Shown: positions 9,924 through 20,700 of the stretch, one piece after another | Numbering within the stretch: the first letter of the stretch is position 1 | Layout: each line of letters begins with the position of its first letter | Assembly (NCBI GenBank): GCA_003008705.1 | Contig: PDUO01000133.1 | Span: 10,600-44,781, forward strand | Direction of reading: 5' to 3' | Origin: Pezicula radicicola | Taxonomy: Eukaryota > Ascomycota > Leotiomycetes > Helotiales > Dermateaceae | DNA: 34,182 bases | Translations under genes and position numbers: made by a program | The notes under the pieces: generated by a model | What the model saw: only the letters and a program-made list of their open reading frames with translations | Database searches by the model: none | What the model was told of the DNA's origin: nothing

Positions 9924-10841
9924 CACGTATTTATCGTTGATTTGAGGTCGATTATAAGCAATGGAGGCCAAATATAAGAAAAACCCGTTTCCAAATTTGA
10001 TAGATCTTGTCGGCGCAAAGTTGGACGTGGATTTTCTGATCTATCGAAAGATCGAGGCGTGGGAGAAAGTGATATAAAAGGGAACGAGAAAACCTAGAAA
10101 AGGGAAATCAAAATCACAACGAAAATGACATACTACTCAGGTTACGGTGGAAATCCCCAGTAGATCCTTACTTCAATTAGCCTTAGCGGAAATAAAGGAG
10201 TTAAGACCGGAATTTAGCTTGGTATATATTTATTATTGACACGGACTTGCTACAAGACCGCAAGTACAAGTACCGTAGTCTTCCCAGCCAACGAGGTACA
10301 ACCTTTACTCCCCGAACCAACCCCCAGGCAGCGCACTATAACAGTGACTTTGAAATAAACAGTTCAGAATTGATATAGGTTTACGAGCTTGTACGTGACA
10401 GGGATTATTCCGGGAAGCAAAACTTCTGTTTGATTGGCGACGAACGCTAACTCTATTCCCCATTATACGGCACTTATCGCATAACTCCGGTACAAGGATG
10501 AAAGCCACTGAAAATCAACTGCAGGGAACTGAAGCCGTGCATATCGAGGACGCCGACCCTGCGGCTCTCATGGAATCACCAATGGACTTGCAATATGGGA
10601 ATAAACACACTCGTGTGTTACAAGCCCGCCGGGCTCTATAACAGATTATCATTTTAACATAGTGATGATCAGGTCGTCGCCGAATCTGGAATTAGGAAAT
10701 GTAGGCTGTCCGAATGAAAACCAAAAAAATCTGTATTGAAATATAAGAGAGTTGGCCAACGAATACAGTGATGCTTGGTGGCTGATGTTGTATCTCTGAT
10801 CAAGCCTTATTGTGATATTTTCTCGCCAAACTGTCATCAAG
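9924..10841. promoter_or_regulatory. Bidirectional promoter region of MFS and P450
   Basis: 918 bp separate two divergent start codons. TCGAAAGATCGA lies at about 10044-10055 and TCGTCGCCGA at 10674-10683; both are imperfect versions of the TCG-N5-CGA site bound by AflR (spacers 6 and 4 instead of 5). No gene is seen in between. Confidence 0.4.
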
Positions 10842-12485
10842 ATGGACAAGATACTTGCGATATACCAAGCCCACCACATCATCTCACTCGCTGTGACATT
10901 CAGCTTCACGGCACTCGTCGTAGCATGGCTGCGTCGTGACCGCAGGCTTGATTCCATCCCAGGCCCTAAGGGATATCCACTGATTGGGATTGGTTACAAA
11001 CTTCCGTCCAAAGCGCCTGCTGTCTTCCGCAAGTGGGCAGCGGAGTATGGCGATGTCTTCAAAATTCGTGTCGGTTGGTATGACTGGGTTGTCATCAACA
11101 GTCCAGAGGCTATACGGGAGATCCTAGAGAAGCAGGCCGTCAACACATCCTCCAAGGCTCCTTCTCCGTTGGGTCACGATATTGTCACAGCTGGAAGGCG
11201 TATGCCTACGATGCCATACGGGCCGCACTGGCGTGCTCAACGATCGGTAGTGCGCCAGATTACTACAGTGCCGATGACAGCAACATTTATTCCTAGTCAA
11301 GAGTTCGAGACGAAACAGTTGCTCTTCGACCTCGCTAACGATAACGAGAACCAGCGAAACTTCTACCAGCATATGCGCCGCTATGCTTTTAGTATTATTT
11401 TGACAAATACATTCGGCACACGCGTCAAGAACTTAAATCACCCAGATGCACAAAATGCAATGAGAAGTCAGGCAATTCTCCGAGCAACATCGCGGCCCGG
11501 TGCATTCCTCGTTGACGAGTTGCCACCCCTCGCAAAGCTACCAAAATGGCTACAACCGGGTCGGAAAGCCGCTATGGAGGCCGCTAAGCAAGTAAAAGAT
11601 ATCAAAATAGGGCTTTGGGGACGGTTAGCGGGCCAGGTTGATTCCGGCAAGGCGACACATTGCTTTGCAAGAGAGATCTATCAGAATAAGGAGTCGTGGT
11701 ATGCTCAAGGACTCACAGATGAGGACTTGGCTTGGGTTGCCGGCGGGCTCATCGAAGCAGGCTTTGAGACAACAGCGGCTACTCTAAACAGCATTGTACT
11801 TCACCTTGCCGGAAATCAGCGTGTTCAGGACGAAGCGCAGAAAGAACTAATGCGCGTTGTTGGAGTAGATCGTCCTCCAACCTATGCGGATATACGCCAT
11901 CTCCCTTATGTTCGTGCCTGTGTCAAAGAGATTCTTCGTATAAACCCCATCCTCGCGCCAGGTATCCGCCACTACGCCGACGCAGATATCGTATACAAAG
12001 GCCAGGTGATACCTAAGGGTACAGTGCTGCTTGCCAATACTGCTTTCTTGCACTACGATCCTCGACGTTTCGAATCCCCATTCGAGTTCAAGCCTGAGCG
12101 TTATCTCGACCACAAGCTCTATAGCTCCGAGTACGCTGCCATGAGTGACCCTTATAAACGTGACCATTTTACTTTCAGTACAGCCAGGAGAACGTGTCCG
12201 GGTGCACGTCTGGCTGAGAACTCACTCGATATTGCGCTCGCTGGTATCCTGTGGGCTTTTGAGCTTCGGCCGCCACTTGTGGATGGCATCGAGGCAGAGA
12301 TGGACTTGAGTGACAATGCGTACGCGGACGCAGGGTTCACCATACCCAAGCCCTTCGCTGCGAGATTCATCCCAAGAGGAGAGAAAAGATTGAAGATGGT
12401 CAGGGATCAGTGGGAGACTGCGGCGAAGGAAGGTTATGAGTTAAGGGGGATACCGGTTGATATTGATGGTATGGTTCAGTACTGA
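10842..12485 (+). CDS. Cytochrome P450 monooxygenase
   Basis: An intron-less frame of 547 aa. An earlier in-frame GTG at 10812 is unlikely to serve in a fungus, so the ATG at 10842 is used. An N-terminal membrane anchor (about residues 9-29) is followed by the proline-rich hinge SIPGPKGYP, which places it on the ER membrane. Also visible are the I-helix GGLIEAGFETTAAT, the ExxR motif (KEILRINP), FKPERY, and the haem loop FSTARRTCPG with the iron-ligand Cys452. The glycine usual in the haem loop (FxxGRRxC) is Ala448 here, which is rare. The enzyme probably hydroxylates or oxidatively couples the polyketide; substrate and CYP family cannot be assigned by eye. It converges with the regulator gene, whose stop is 160 bp away. 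Confidence 0.93.
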   Translation: MDKILAIYQAHHIISLAVTFSFTALVVAWLRRDRRLDSIPGPKGYPLIGIGYKLPSKAPAVFRKWAAEYGDVFKIRVGWYDWVVINSPEAIREILEKQAVNTSSKAPSPLGHDIVTAGRRMPTMPYGPHWRAQRSVVRQITTVPMTATFIPSQEFETKQLLFDLANDNENQRNFYQHMRRYAFSIILTNTFGTRVKNLNHPDAQNAMRSQAILRATSRPGAFLVDELPPLAKLPKWLQPGRKAAMEAAKQVKDIKIGLWGRLAGQVDSGKATHCFAREIYQNKESWYAQGLTDEDLAWVAGGLIEAGFETTAATLNSIVLHLAGNQRVQDEAQKELMRVVGVDRPPTYADIRHLPYVRACVKEILRINPILAPGIRHYADADIVYKGQVIPKGTVLLANTAFLHYDPRRFESPFEFKPERYLDHKLYSSEYAAMSDPYKRDHFTFSTARRTCPGARLAENSLDIALAGILWAFELRPPLVDGIEAEMDLSDNAYADAGFTIPKPFAARFIPRGEKRLKMVRDQWETAAKEGYELRGIPVDIDGMVQY

Positions 12486-12620
12486 AGGAAATTAGAGGGT
12501 GAATGTTGTCGAATGACAAGGTCACATGTCCTACCTAGTATGCTGTGCTTACCCAAATTCTCTTTAACCCACTCCGACACTTGCTTTTCATCAATATATT
12601 GATTTCCTATTTGAAAAGCA

Positions 12621-12646
12621 TTTCTATTTCTATTTCTATTTCTATT
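12621..12646. repeat. (TTTCTA)n hexanucleotide repeat
   Basis: A little over four copies of TTTCTA in the 160-bp gap between the convergent P450 and regulator genes, touching the regulator's stop codon. Confidence 0.9.
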
Positions 12647-13965
12647 CAAGTATTAAGCTCCATCAGTTTCAACCGAATCATATTAGTTATCCTCGAGTGT
12701 TCACCCTTTAGCCACGAATTGAGACTTTGATACAGGCTATCTACGCTACCAGGAGGCTCATCAGCAAGACACTGAACGCTCGAATTACACGAAGTGAACT
12801 GATTTATCAGGGACCCGACCCTCCTCATCTCGCCCGACAACAACTGGATCTTCATAGCAGTCTGTACACGAAAGTCGTCGACACTGAACGTCCCAATAGC
12901 TATCTTTGCTGGCTCTACATCAAGTCCGGAAGACTGGGCCAGTGGTGGAGTGCTGTTGTCACTACCTGTGCTCAATCCGTTAGAAGCAGCTGCAGCGCAG
13001 GACGAGGTAGACCAGCTTTGTGTGCAGCTAAATGCTTGACGATACAAAATTAGGATCTGGAAGATGATAGATGCGTAGAGTAATGCAATTTGCGGGGATC
13101 TGGCGTAGGAGCAGTTCAGGAGGCGGCCGAAGCGCTCGCTTGCTTCTCGGTTCAGATGTAGCAGATGATGGAAATGAACTCCGGCTGTACCCCTAGCCGA
13201 TGAGGCCGAGGATGTTCCCGGTGAGGATGACGTTCCCGACGAGGAGGGTGACGATAGGGAGGTTGAGTGGTCGTTGCTGAGATTGGCGAAGGACAAGCTT
13301 CCCAAGATATCGTATGCTTCTCGAGGACAATCATGTCCGTCGATACCCACCCGCGGCATGATGGAACTGCCAAGGCGAGAACAACCATCAGCTTGGGACT
13401 GATGTGCCGTGCGACTTGATGAATAGCTTCCAAATTCAGACGAATCTTGTTGGGACATCGGTGTGAATTGTAGGTTTGTTGATAATTGATTGTCGTTAGA
13501 ATTCTCTGTGATGGCCCATCCACTGAGATCGAGAGAGCTAAAATTCGGCACAGGCGGCGCGGATAAATCGGTAAACCAGTCATTTAAAGTGTCAAGGCCC
13601 ATCATAAGATCGTTGGTGTCCTTATCCGCCATATCCCAGGGCGCAGATATATCAGTGGTAGAACTCGAGAATGGTCTAAGATTCAGGGTAACACCACCAT
13701 TGTTACTGCTCGTATTGTCATTGTTGTCCACGCCAACGCCAATGTTCACAACAGCTTGTTCAATTGGCGTTTGTGCTGGGCGAAGCTTATTTCGAGGTGG
13801 CTTTCCCATTGTCCTTGATATGCCGTACACACAAGGCATCTTATACGAGACACAGCGCCCGCACTCAGGTTGGCCCCGGTCACACTTCAACTTGGCAGCA
13901 CCACAGGCATCGCAGCTGGAGCGCAGCTTGGGCTGTCTTGCCGTTCTTGCCTTGTCGCTAGGCAT
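12646..13965 (-). CDS. AflR-type Zn2Cys6 transcription factor
   Basis: A 439-aa intron-less protein starting at the first ATG (MPSDKARTARQPK); the frame upstream to 13992 has only a TTG. A basic start leads into the binuclear zinc cluster C18-x2-C21-x6-C28-x6-C35-x2-C38-x6-C45, with a basic linker GKPPRNK. The middle is low-complexity Asn/Ser. The C-terminal half has the AflR regulatory domain (PF08493): HHLLHLNREASERFGRLLNCSYARSPQIALLYASII..., AIGTFSVDDFRVQTAMKIQLLSGEMRRV, ending GEHSRITNMIRLKLMELNT. AflR relatives are nuclear activators of adjacent polyketide clusters and bind TCG-N5-CGA. Control of the PKS and tailoring genes here is inferred from position. The gene starts 3.8 kb from the divergent PKS start. 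Confidence 0.92.
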   Translation of the reverse strand: MPSDKARTARQPKLRSSCDACGAAKLKCDRGQPECGRCVSYKMPCVYGISRTMGKPPRNKLRPAQTPIEQAVVNIGVGVDNNDNTSSNNGGVTLNLRPFSSSTTDISAPWDMADKDTNDLMMGLDTLNDWFTDLSAPPVPNFSSLDLSGWAITENSNDNQLSTNLQFTPMSQQDSSEFGSYSSSRTAHQSQADGCSRLGSSIMPRVGIDGHDCPREAYDILGSLSFANLSNDHSTSLSSPSSSGTSSSPGTSSASSARGTAGVHFHHLLHLNREASERFGRLLNCSYARSPQIALLYASIIFQILILYRQAFSCTQSWSTSSCAAAASNGLSTGSDNSTPPLAQSSGLDVEPAKIAIGTFSVDDFRVQTAMKIQLLSGEMRRVGSLINQFTSCNSSVQCLADEPPGSVDSLYQSLNSWLKGEHSRITNMIRLKLMELNT

Positions 13966-14150
13966 AGATTCCAAGACAATGGTTCTGTCCAACGAAAGTG
14001 AGTTAACGACATAAAATGGATATTAAGAGATCTTGGAACCTTTTCACCAGAATCACTTGGCTTATCGACGACAGGTTTAAGTAACCTAAGTACCGAAGGA
14101 CGTACCGCAGGCCGCGGTCAAAAATCTAGGTTTTGTAGGAAGGCCATGTA

Positions 14151-14252
14151 CTCGTACCTACTACGAAATAGGGATGAATAAACGTTAATTATTGGGTGAC
14201 AAGCCACGTTAAGTTTAACGTTTATTCATCCTTACAGTACTGTAGTACGAGT
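14151..14252. mobile_element. 102-bp hairpin MITE flanked by TA
   Basis: The left part begins CTCGTAC and contains GATGAATAAACGTTA (to about 14187). The right part (14215-14252) contains the reverse complement TAACGTTTATTCATC and ends GTACGAG. TA lies on each side, as expected for Tc1/mariner-type target duplication. Almost the whole element would fold into a hairpin. It is non-coding. Confidence 0.65.
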
Positions 14253-14326
14253 AAATGCCCTGTAAGGTCAGAGCACATGCGGTACAGGACTCGGACAACG
14301 GCTCGTGTTTATTCCGGACTGGAGTA

Positions 14327-14575
14327 CTCTCCCCACCCCCCTAAATAAACCATATTCGGTGGGGGCGTACAAGGGGGAAGATAAGGGCGTCAGGCAAGTA
14401 AAATCTGCTGATTTCATAGCCTAGCAGACCTCCCGAAGTTTCTACGTACGCCTTGACCTTTACAACAGACCATATTTTAGCCTGTGAAACAAGGCAAACA
14501 GGGCCTCCCACCACTCAGGGAAGGGCCTTCCTACATGTAGCAGTGCGGAGCCGCTGAATAGGGTTTTCGTACAAA
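14327..14575. mobile_element. MITE-like relic, right end diverged
   Basis: The left end (CTCTCCCCACCCCCCTAAAT, then AAACCATATTCGGTGGG) follows TA and matches the left end of the element at 27274 (CCCCCTAAATAAACGTTATTCGGTGGG). The interior shares CCTGT...GGCA(G/A)ACAGGG and ACCACTCAG with that element. The right end resembles GAGCCCGCCGAATAACGTTT only loosely, so the boundary near 14575 is approximate. Confidence 0.5.
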
Positions 14576-14633
14576 ACGCACTCTTGCATAAGTCAATGTG
14601 AAGGAATGCCGCTTTACCAAGTAAGTAAATCCC

Positions 14634-14865
14634 TTAATATTTTGTATGCCATCCATTGGCATCAATTGCTGCTTGACATCTTTCATTTATGCTATATACA
14701 AGTTGCTTAATCATCTCATGTGTAGTTAATTCCCAAGCTTCCTATACCGCTGGTCTCAGCCTCTTATAAGAGCTATAAGCTTAAGGGCAGTGCTCTTAGA
14801 TATAGTCTATTCTATCGTCCTAAATCGTCTCGATTAGATTTAAATTAGGGGAGAAAGGAGGCTAT
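14634..14865 (-). pseudogene. Tc1/mariner transposase relic (C-terminal part)
   Basis: On the minus strand the translation ends SINERCQAAIDANGWHTKY and stop, and upstream reads PPFSPNLNLIETI, the form of the SPDLNPIE motif around the last catalytic Asp of DD34D-type transposases. Between them are KRLRPAV, EAWELTTHEMIKQLVY and several stops (TAG/TAA). The catalytic Asp itself reads Asn, which one G-to-A change explains. Weaker similarity to transposase may extend to about 15250. The copy is dead; decay fits RIP-type transitions. Confidence 0.75.
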
Positions 14866-15327
14866 TAGATAATATGTAGCCTGGCGCCTTAAATCACGCT
14901 CTTGTAAACTTAAAAGCTGTCGTGATAGTATATTCCCCGTAGTCTAATTCAAAGAGTGCTAGTACGGAAGTACATCTGTTCATAGCGTCTCACGGTTGTC
15001 TTGAGACGCTATTGCCTATTCAATTAGCCTCTTTCTCAGCGGGGGGTATCAGGCAAGACTAGACTATCCGTCTTATGTTTCTATAGAGTAAGTCTGTGGC
15101 GGATTGCAAAGTAAACTTGACTGTAGAAGTGGCCGGTATAAAGGCAGATCTGGTCGCGCGTAAAATTGGCATTAAAAAGAAGGCTTAAATATATAGTCTT
15201 TGGTCCTGAGTAAGTTCTAAGTTCTGTGCCGACGCACTCGTGAATTGCTTAATTTATGACTCGGTTGTAGATTTAGTAAAATAGAGATTGTTCTTATTAT
15301 TAAATTTAATAGACAACTAATAACTAT

Positions 15328-15415
15328 AGGGTATACAACTTGTAATTTTAGGGTATATAACTTATAATTTTAAGGTATATAACCAATAATTCTAGAGTAT
15401 ATAGCCTACAATTTA
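15328..15415. repeat. Four 22-bp tandem repeats
   Basis: Consensus AGGGTATATAACTTATAATT plus two T. The units start at 15328, 15350, 15372 and 15394 and diverge by a few bases each. They lie in an AT-rich stretch about 2.4 kb upstream of the PKS start. Confidence 0.85.
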
Positions 15416-16183
15416 ATAGGAGGACACTATATATAGTAAGAAGGAGTAATTTATATATACCTTAAGTATATACTCTCTAATTATATTTCTTTTTTATAAG
15501 AGGAGTATTACTATTAATTTAACTCTAAATTCTAGTAGTTGCCTCGACAGATTTATAAATTTAGTCGAGATTTATGCGATTCATGAGGGCGTTACCATAG
15601 ATAACATCGACATGAGCTTGGTGCTATCAAAAGCGGCATGGACAGCGTGTCAAATTATAAACCCCCTGCATAGTGACAGGTGCCAGAAGGCTTAACGCAG
15701 CTACTACCGTACGGAGGGGTTGCAAGAAATCAAGAACCATCTATTGCTGAAACCTCCGCCCGTACCTGGTAGTGGGAACTCACTAGAACGATAGGCTCTT
15801 AAGGCCCGAAAGACGCCACAAGAATGGTACGATCGAGCAAATTAGCGAGCATTACAGGGGCATCCCTGTATTATCCCAGACTTTTAACAGCGTCCTCCGT
15901 ACAGCGGGTACACCCCATAGTGTTAGTCTATTGAGATAAGTGTTGTTGATATCAGGTCCCCCATTACTAGTGCTATTTGAATACTTCACCGCTATAACTT
16001 TGTATAGTGATAACTCTGCGTGCTTTCACTTCCTACATCATGTTCAGTGTAAGACTATTGCCCTTTAGCTGAAGGGTGTTATGACTAAACAGCAGAGCTC
16101 AACTTTAACAACTCTTGAGAGCAGGATAATCTAATTAAGTTCCCATTCTGCATATGCAAGAATTAAGTTCACGTTCTGCAATA
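15416..16183. other. Gene-free DNA between relics
   Basis: AT-rich to about 15535, then of ordinary composition. I see no conserved frame and no RNA gene. Probably old transposon debris. Confidence 0.35.
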
Positions 16184-16479
16184 CTCTCCCACCCCTTAAA
16201 TAAAACATAGTGTATATGTTTTAGGTATCGGTGCGGGTATGAATCTAGGGTGTTAGACCAGTAGGAAAACGCTGGTGGAGCGTGGAGTTAGGGCAGAAAG
16301 CCTTCGCGAACCTTTTATGGGCACCCTTGGCTTGATACCTCGACCAACTTTTGCCCTGTGCAAGAATGCTGACCAGGTGCTTAATATCCTGAGCCAGGTC
16401 TTCGAGCCACTCAGAAGCTGTGTGCTTCATACCAAAACTGGGGCTGTGGCGGGCGCTACGTTCTATTTAGGGAGGAGAG
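16184..16479. mobile_element. 296-bp MITE flanked by TA
   Basis: The left end is CTCTCCCACCCCTTAAATAA; the right end, read on the other strand, is CTCTCCTCCCTAAATAGAAC. Both continue with ACATAG/ACGTAG. TA lies directly outside on each side. The terminal sequence matches that of the element at 14327, so both belong to one family. It holds only chance frames. Confidence 0.65.
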
Positions 16480-16555
16480 TAAGTACTGAGGCGGCAGATC
16501 CGGCGCTCCCGAAGAATAGACCTAGGAAACTGCTGTAGATAAGGCTGGTGCCAGA

Positions 16556-16575
16556 TACTCGTACTAGTACGAGTA
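16556..16575. repeat. 20-bp perfect palindrome
   Basis: TACTCGTACTAGTACGAGTA reads the same on both strands. It equals the two outer ends (TACTCGTAC / GTACGAGTA) of the hairpin element at 14151-14252 placed almost back to back, as an internally deleted copy might look. Confidence 0.85.
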
Positions 16576-17061
16576 CGAAACCGCGGATTGAGCACCTCGG
16601 TGCAATAGAATCCTAGAGCTGAAAAATATGCAATTTGATGCAGTCCCAAAGGAGTTGGTGGACAAGTTAGGGAGTTTTTGCGACGACCGAAAACCTCCCT
16701 CAACAACACTATGATCTACGAAAGTCGAAGGACTAGCCATATCTCGACAAGATAGCCGATTTAAAGAACCTACCCAGGCAGTATAGTGTTACTATTCTCT
16801 AAGTCATCACTACGCTCCTGCTTCGAATAATCTTTCGCGCACTGTGGAGAAAAAAAAGCATCAATCAGGCCTTTTACTAAACAGCCTCACGAACACCCAA
16901 TCAAAGAGACCCCCAAATAGTAGTACTACAATCTTTTGTACTTTACACCAGAATAGTGAGAAAGTACTTTCTTGCCATGCTATCATAGTCTTTGGACCCA
17001 TAAGTCGCGTAAAAAGGAATATTCACTCAATCAATCAATCTATTAATTAACTTCCGCCGAT
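16576..17061. other. Gene-free distal upstream region of the PKS
   Basis: No conserved frame, RNA gene or further element is recognised. Confidence 0.35.
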
Positions 17062-17096
17062 GATACGATACGATACGATACGATACGATACGATAC
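17062..17096. repeat. (GATAC)7 microsatellite
   Basis: Seven perfect copies of GATAC, about 0.7 kb upstream of the PKS start codon. Confidence 0.97.
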
Positions 17097-17432
17097 GAGC
17101 TAGATGCAACGTTGACAACCCCGGGGACCCCTGGACGAAGGATTTATTTACAACCCACATGAAAGCTTGTCCGAAGCTTAACTGTCTGAGTGCGTCCACG
17201 TGGGGCTTGAACGAGAATGAACGGTGACGAACGGTATCCATACGGGATTTATCCATAAACTCAACTAAACCATCCCGCATGTATCGGAAAAGTTATTATT
17301 ATTGCCCCGCGCCTCTCCCGCACCGCTCCCGCTTCTTCCGGCCTCGGAGAAAATAAGTCACTCATTGCTGGTGGCGACTAAAGGCCAATCAATCAATACT
17401 CAGGGGTCGATTCCCTATCACTGAAACGAGCG

Positions 17433-17439
17433 TATATAA
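17433..17439 (+). promoter_or_regulatory. Candidate TATA box of the PKS gene
   Basis: TATATAA, about 350 bp upstream of the PKS ATG. If it is used, the leader is about 325 nt and contains upstream ATGs at 17552 (6-codon uORF to 17572), 17595 (43-codon uORF to 17726) and 17742. A start site closer to the gene is equally possible. Confidence 0.3.
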
Positions 17440-17790
17440 CCGAGAAACTAACCCTAACTCTTAACTTGCTTGATCCTGCGATACTTTCGGGAAACAAAAA
17501 TCTTCAAATCTTCCTTATCGAGGGTCGTCGGATTCCAGCATAGTTGCCGAGATGGTTGATCTATTGGGATAACAAGCAATGCTCGGTCTGCAAGATGGCC
17601 TTCAATCTTCCCGAGAGAAAGTCACAGCATGCAGCGGGGAGTATACCCTCGTTACTAGGTACCACATGTTTATTGCCGACGAGTTATGGCGAGTTTTCAA
17701 GTGAAGAAAAGGTAGAAGCTATATAGTAGAGAAATCTTTGTATGAGCAATGTCAACTTGTTAAACCAAGGTTGCCGAAATAGACATCATC

Positions 17791-20700
17791 ATGGTAGACC
17801 ATCTAAAGTTGTATCTTTTTGGAGACCAGATATACGACATCCAGCCACATCTGAGAACTTTGCTTCAAAAGAGAGACAACCCAATTCTTGAAGATTTTCT
17901 CGTGAAATCATATGATGTTGTTCGCGCAGCGATATTCACGCTTCCGGCCCAGGTTAGGGAAGACCTTCCTCGATTTACGTGCCTTGACGACTTAGTTCTA
18001 TGGACCCAAAGCGGGAAGCGATGCATACCACTTGATATGGTAGTCACTTGTATATATCAGCTGGGGGTTTTCATCTGGTAAGCCTTAAGAAGCATTGCAT
18101 TCTCTCTTTCTCTCTCTCTCTTTTCAAAAGCTGATAGATCCAAAAAGTCAAGCCGACGCAGATACTTGGCAGCTTGGCATAGACAAGTCCCGGGTTGTTG
18201 GTCTCTGCACGGGAGCCCTTGCAGCGGCGGCTGTCAGCTGCAGCCGAAGCTTGTTGGAACTCATTCCATTGGCGGTTGAGGCTGTAATCATTGCGTTCAG
18301 AACTGGCGTTCACGTAACCGAGGTTGCCAAGCGAGTAGCATCCTCGGCTGGACAGGAGGCGGACCCGAGCTGGTCTATCATCGTCGCCGGTTCAGCATCA
18401 TCTCAGGCCGTGCACAAGTTCTGTGAGCAGACCGTAAGTGTTTTTCTCGTCCTCTCCATTCTGGTCGCCCTCATCGTCCTTTGTTGCTGCCCGCTAACTT
18501 TCGTCATTTTAAGTTACTGCCATTGACGAGCCGGCCATACATTGGTGCATACGCGCCGAACGGCATTACCGTGAGCGGCCCGCCGGCATCCCTTGCGCAG
18601 CTCACCACCTCTGAGTTCTTCACAGATATCAGGCTCAAAGGTATCCCCGTGTACGCCCCTTATCACGCCCCTCATCTCTACTCGTCAAGCGATGTCCGTG
18701 ACATTGTGAGAGGTGTAGCCTTTGACAAGGCCAATGCCTGCTCCGAGCACCTGCCCCTTTTCTCCAGCACAGGATCCAAGCCTGAAGGGCGCACTTTCGC
18801 ATCGCTGTTGGAAGCGGCGGTTGGCCAAATTCTTCTCGAGCCGATCCGATGGAGCGACATCCTTGAAGAAGTTCAGACGTGGCTTCGAGATGCGGCACCG
18901 AAGTCATTCAGTGCCGTTCCCATCGGTACAACGGCCGACCAGTTGGTATACACGTCGCTCAAGCAGACACCATTGGAGAAGTTGGTGTCTAACCCACCAG
19001 CGCAGGCAAAATCGGCTGCCGCTCAAAATGTCTCATCTACCAGTCCTAAGCAGCCCAAGCTGGCCATCATCGCCATGTCAGGGCGATTCCCAGGCGGCCA
19101 GGATAACGAGGCCTTCTGGGATCTTTTATACAAAGGTCTGGATGTCGCCAAGCCGGTTCCAGCCCTCCATTGGGATGCCAAAACACACGTCGACCCTACT
19201 GGGAAGATCAAAAACACGAGCGCAACGCCATTTGGCTGCTGGCTGGACGACCCAGCAGTGTTCGATGCACGCTTCTTCAATATTTCACCACGAGAGGCAC
19301 CGCAAATCGACCCTGCCCAGCGGCTTGCGTTGATGACCGCTTATGAGGCAATCGAACAAGCTGGTATTGTTCCAGATGCAACCCCGTCTACTAGACGTGA
19401 TCGTGTTGGCGTCTTTTACGGGGTAACTAGCAACGATTGGATGGAGACGAACAGCGCCCAAGATATCGACACCTACTTTATCCCAGGTGGTAATCGGGCT
19501 TTTATTCCAGGACGCATCAACTATTGCTTCAAGTTTAGTGGTCCTAGTTACGCAGTTGATACAGCATGTTCCTCTAGTCTAGCTGGTATCCATATTGCAT
19601 GCAATTCGCTCTGGCGAGGGGATATCGATACAGCGATTGCTGGTGGAACAAATGTTCTAACTAACCCGGATATGACATCTGGACTCGATCGAGGGCACTT
19701 TCTCTCGCGAACAGGTAATTGCAAAACATTTGATGATGGAGCTGATGGTTATTGCCGAGGAGAAGGTGTTGGTACGGTCATCATTAAGCGTCTAGACGAT
19801 GCTATTGCTGACAAGGACCCTATTCTGGGAGTCATCCTTGGGGCCTATACCAATCACTCGGCAGAATCAGAGTCGATTACTAGGCCTCATGTTGGAGCCC
19901 AGCAAGCCATCTTTAGCAAGATTCTAAATCAAGGTGCTATAGATCCCTATTCCGTTAGCTATGTTGAGATGCATGGAACAGGTACCCAAGCTGGTGATGC
20001 TTCAGAGATGTCTAGTGTCCTACACACCTTTGCACCACCACTTTCCCAAGTCAAGAAGGGTAGAACAAGTGAAGAGTCTCTCTATCTTGGATCAGCTAAA
20101 TCCAACGTTGGCCATGGAGAGGCCTCCTCCGGCGTAGTGGCTCTCATCAAGGTTTTGCTTATGATGCAGAAGAACATGATACCACCACATTGTGGAATCA
20201 AGACAAAGATCAACTCCAAGTTCCCAACCGATCTACAAGAGCGCAATGTCAATATTGCTCTAAAGCCTACCCCTTGGCAACGGAGCTCCGATCCTTCCAA
20301 GCCCAGACGAGCCTTCGTGAACAACTTCAGCGCTGCAGGTGGAAATTCGGCTCTGTTGATTGAGGATGCACCGCACGAGCACCGGCGCACCACTGAGGGT
20401 GTCGACCCGCGAAGCATTCAAGTTGTAGCTGTCTCGGCTAAGACGGGTACCTCTCTGCAAGGCAACCTCCGGTCCCTACTACAGTTCTTGAAGCAGAACC
20501 CGGATGTCAATGTTGGCCAGCTCTCGTACACCACGACAGCACGTCGAATGCATCATCAGCATCGGGTCATGCTTTCTGGGTCAAATTCCCAGGAAATCTC
20601 TACCCAGATTGAGAAAGCTCTTCAAGACAGCACGGGAATGACAAGGCCCAAAAGCGCTCCTAAGGTCGTCTTTACTTTTACTGGCCAAGGCGCTCAATAC

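Noticed and set aside
10044..10055. AflR-type sites (TCG-N5-CGA) in cluster promoters
   Set aside because: I looked upstream of the cluster genes. Only near-matches with spacers of 4 or 6 turned up (10044, 10674), so I do not call operators.
13490..14014. 174-codon plus-strand frame
   Set aside because: Opposite strand of the zinc-cluster regulator; the regulator frame has clear Zn2Cys6 and AflR-domain motifs.
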